From contig NZ_CP145809.1 of NCBI RefSeq assembly GCF_038049925.1, positions 2,046,001 to 2,110,000 of the forward strand: 64,000 nucleotides of DNA, written 5' to 3'. Of this stretch, positions 63,643 through 64,000 are shown in pieces (within the stretch, counting starts at the first letter, position 1; the number at the start of each line of letters is the position of its first letter). Below the pieces are notes generated by a model that was not told the DNA's origin, did not search any database, and saw only the letters and a list, made by a program, of their open reading frames with translations. The DNA comes from Georgenia sp. M64 (lineage in GTDB: Bacteria; Actinomycetota; Actinomycetes; Actinomycetales; Actinomycetaceae). Made by a program: the position numbers and the translations under genes.

Positions 63643-64000
63643 ATGACGGTCAGCGAGCGGGTCAGCCGGGAGGAGGGCAGCTCCGACGTCGTGCGCCGCC
63701 TGCGGGGCGGCACGGACATGCTCACCTCGGCCGCCCTGCGGCGCCTCGACGCCGAGCTCGACTGGTACCGGTCCCTGGCCGCCGAGGACCGCTCGTGGAT
63801 CGGGCTGGTCGCCCAGGCCGGCATCGCCGCCTTCATCACCTGGTACGAGCAGCCCTCCTCGGGCTCGTACAACGCCCAGGAGATCTTCCGCGCCGCGCCG
63901 CCCGAGCTGACGCGGTCGATCTCGCTGCAGCACACCCTCCAGCTCGTCCGGATCGTCGTCGAGGTCGTCGAGGACAACGCCGTCCAGCTCGCCGAGCCCG
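63643..64000 (+). CDS. fasR: PucR/CdaR-type transcriptional regulator, N-terminal part
   Basis: The first 119 codons of a gene running off the right edge. LRRLDAELDWYRSLAAEDRSWIGLV would exceed the quoting limit, so key parts are: ELDWYRSLAAEDRSWIGLVA, AGIAAFITWYEQP and LQHTLQLVRIVVEVVED. These match the N-terminal domain of the regulator found after aceE and before fabD in actinobacteria (Rv2242, FasR of Streptomyces), which controls fatty acid synthase genes. The helix-turn-helix is beyond the window. The name is given by homology and expected context; fabD is not visible. Confidence 0.82.
   Translation, partial: MTVSERVSREEGSSDVVRRLRGGTDMLTSAALRRLDAELDWYRSLAAEDRSWIGLVAQAGIAAFITWYEQPSSGSYNAQEIFRAAPPELTRSISLQHTLQLVRIVVEVVEDNAVQLAEP

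Noticed and set aside
1-64000. Defence system, prophage, insertion sequence or biosynthetic cluster
   Set aside because: No transposase, recombinase, phage structural protein, restriction gene, toxin-antitoxin pair or large synthase is present in any frame I could support.

Overview
The window is a very GC-rich, gene-dense stretch of actinobacterial chromosome. GTG starts are common, coding frames carry GC-rich third positions, and many start codons sit directly behind a TAnnnT box. Gene content and order follow the Mycobacterium tuberculosis segment from aroG (Rv2178c) to Rv2242: DAHP synthase, fadD15, the DEDD exonuclease/UvrC-like protein, trpD, ctaE-qcrCAB, ctaC, HesB/ErpA, glycerate kinase, aminopeptidase, lipoyl E2, lipB-lipA, DUF4191, RDD, glnA1, glnE-glnA2, panB, RNase H/phosphatase, zinc-ribbon-like protein, Nif3, DUF3052, aceE and a PucR-type regulator. 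The pyrophosphate-type phosphofructokinase and the rearrangements suggest a Micrococcales-type organism (Cellulomonas/Georgenia-like). Genus cannot be fixed from the sequence alone. Locus-tag correspondences come from memory, not a search.

Layout. 1-7.4 kb: class II DAHP synthase (partial), PPi-dependent phosphofructokinase, a small membrane protein, ROK glucokinase, long-chain acyl-CoA synthetase, DEDDh/GIY-YIG nuclease and an Lrp-type RAM-domain protein. 7.4-18 kb: trpD coupled to a degenerate receiver protein; then the respiratory block ctaE-qcrC-qcrA-qcrB (+), sodA (+), and ctaC-ctaD-ctaF (-), which together encode most of a bcc-aa3 supercomplex. 18-27.4 kb: FKBP lipoprotein, ErpA, glycerate kinase-like protein, M20 dipeptidase, DUF3043, aldo/keto reductase, pyrD with two membrane proteins, leucyl aminopeptidase. 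27.5-37.1 kb: lpdA and a two-lipoyl-domain E2, an inserted MarR/MMPL/kinase-like block, then lipB-lipA that make the lipoyl cofactor. 37.1-49.3 kb: PHP hydrolase, DUF4191, RDD, then nitrogen assimilation (glnA1, glnE, glnA2) around a STAS protein and an unknown protein, then nadE and panB. 49.3-58.2 kb: SPOR-like protein, map, polyphosphate glucokinase, metallo-beta-lactamase-fold protein, PspC, a small secreted protein, rnpB, yaaA, RNase H/phosphatase, coiled-coil protein, Nif3, tRNA-Val(TAC), DUF3052. 58.5-64 kb: aceE (E1 of pyruvate dehydrogenase), aspA, a helical-repeat protein and the start of a PucR/FasR-type regulator.

How the genes fit together. Glucose entry has two kinases (ROK and polyphosphate type) and a PPi-type phosphofructokinase. 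Pyruvate dehydrogenase is spread over aceE, the E2 gene, lpdA and lipB/lipA. Electrons go to the bcc-aa3 branch, with pyrD as a quinone-linked feeder and SOD beside it. glnA1 and its adenylyltransferase glnE form the ammonium-assimilation core, and a GlnR-like operator lies in front of glnA1.

This is mostly conserved core genome. I see no CRISPR array, insertion sequence, prophage, defence island or biosynthetic cluster, and I do not claim a new system. The most notable points are the widespread leaderless start architecture, the GlnR-like operator, a zinc-ribbon protein that has lost all its cysteines, a kinase-like protein lacking the beta-3 lysine, and an in-frame decapeptide repeat in an MMPL transporter.
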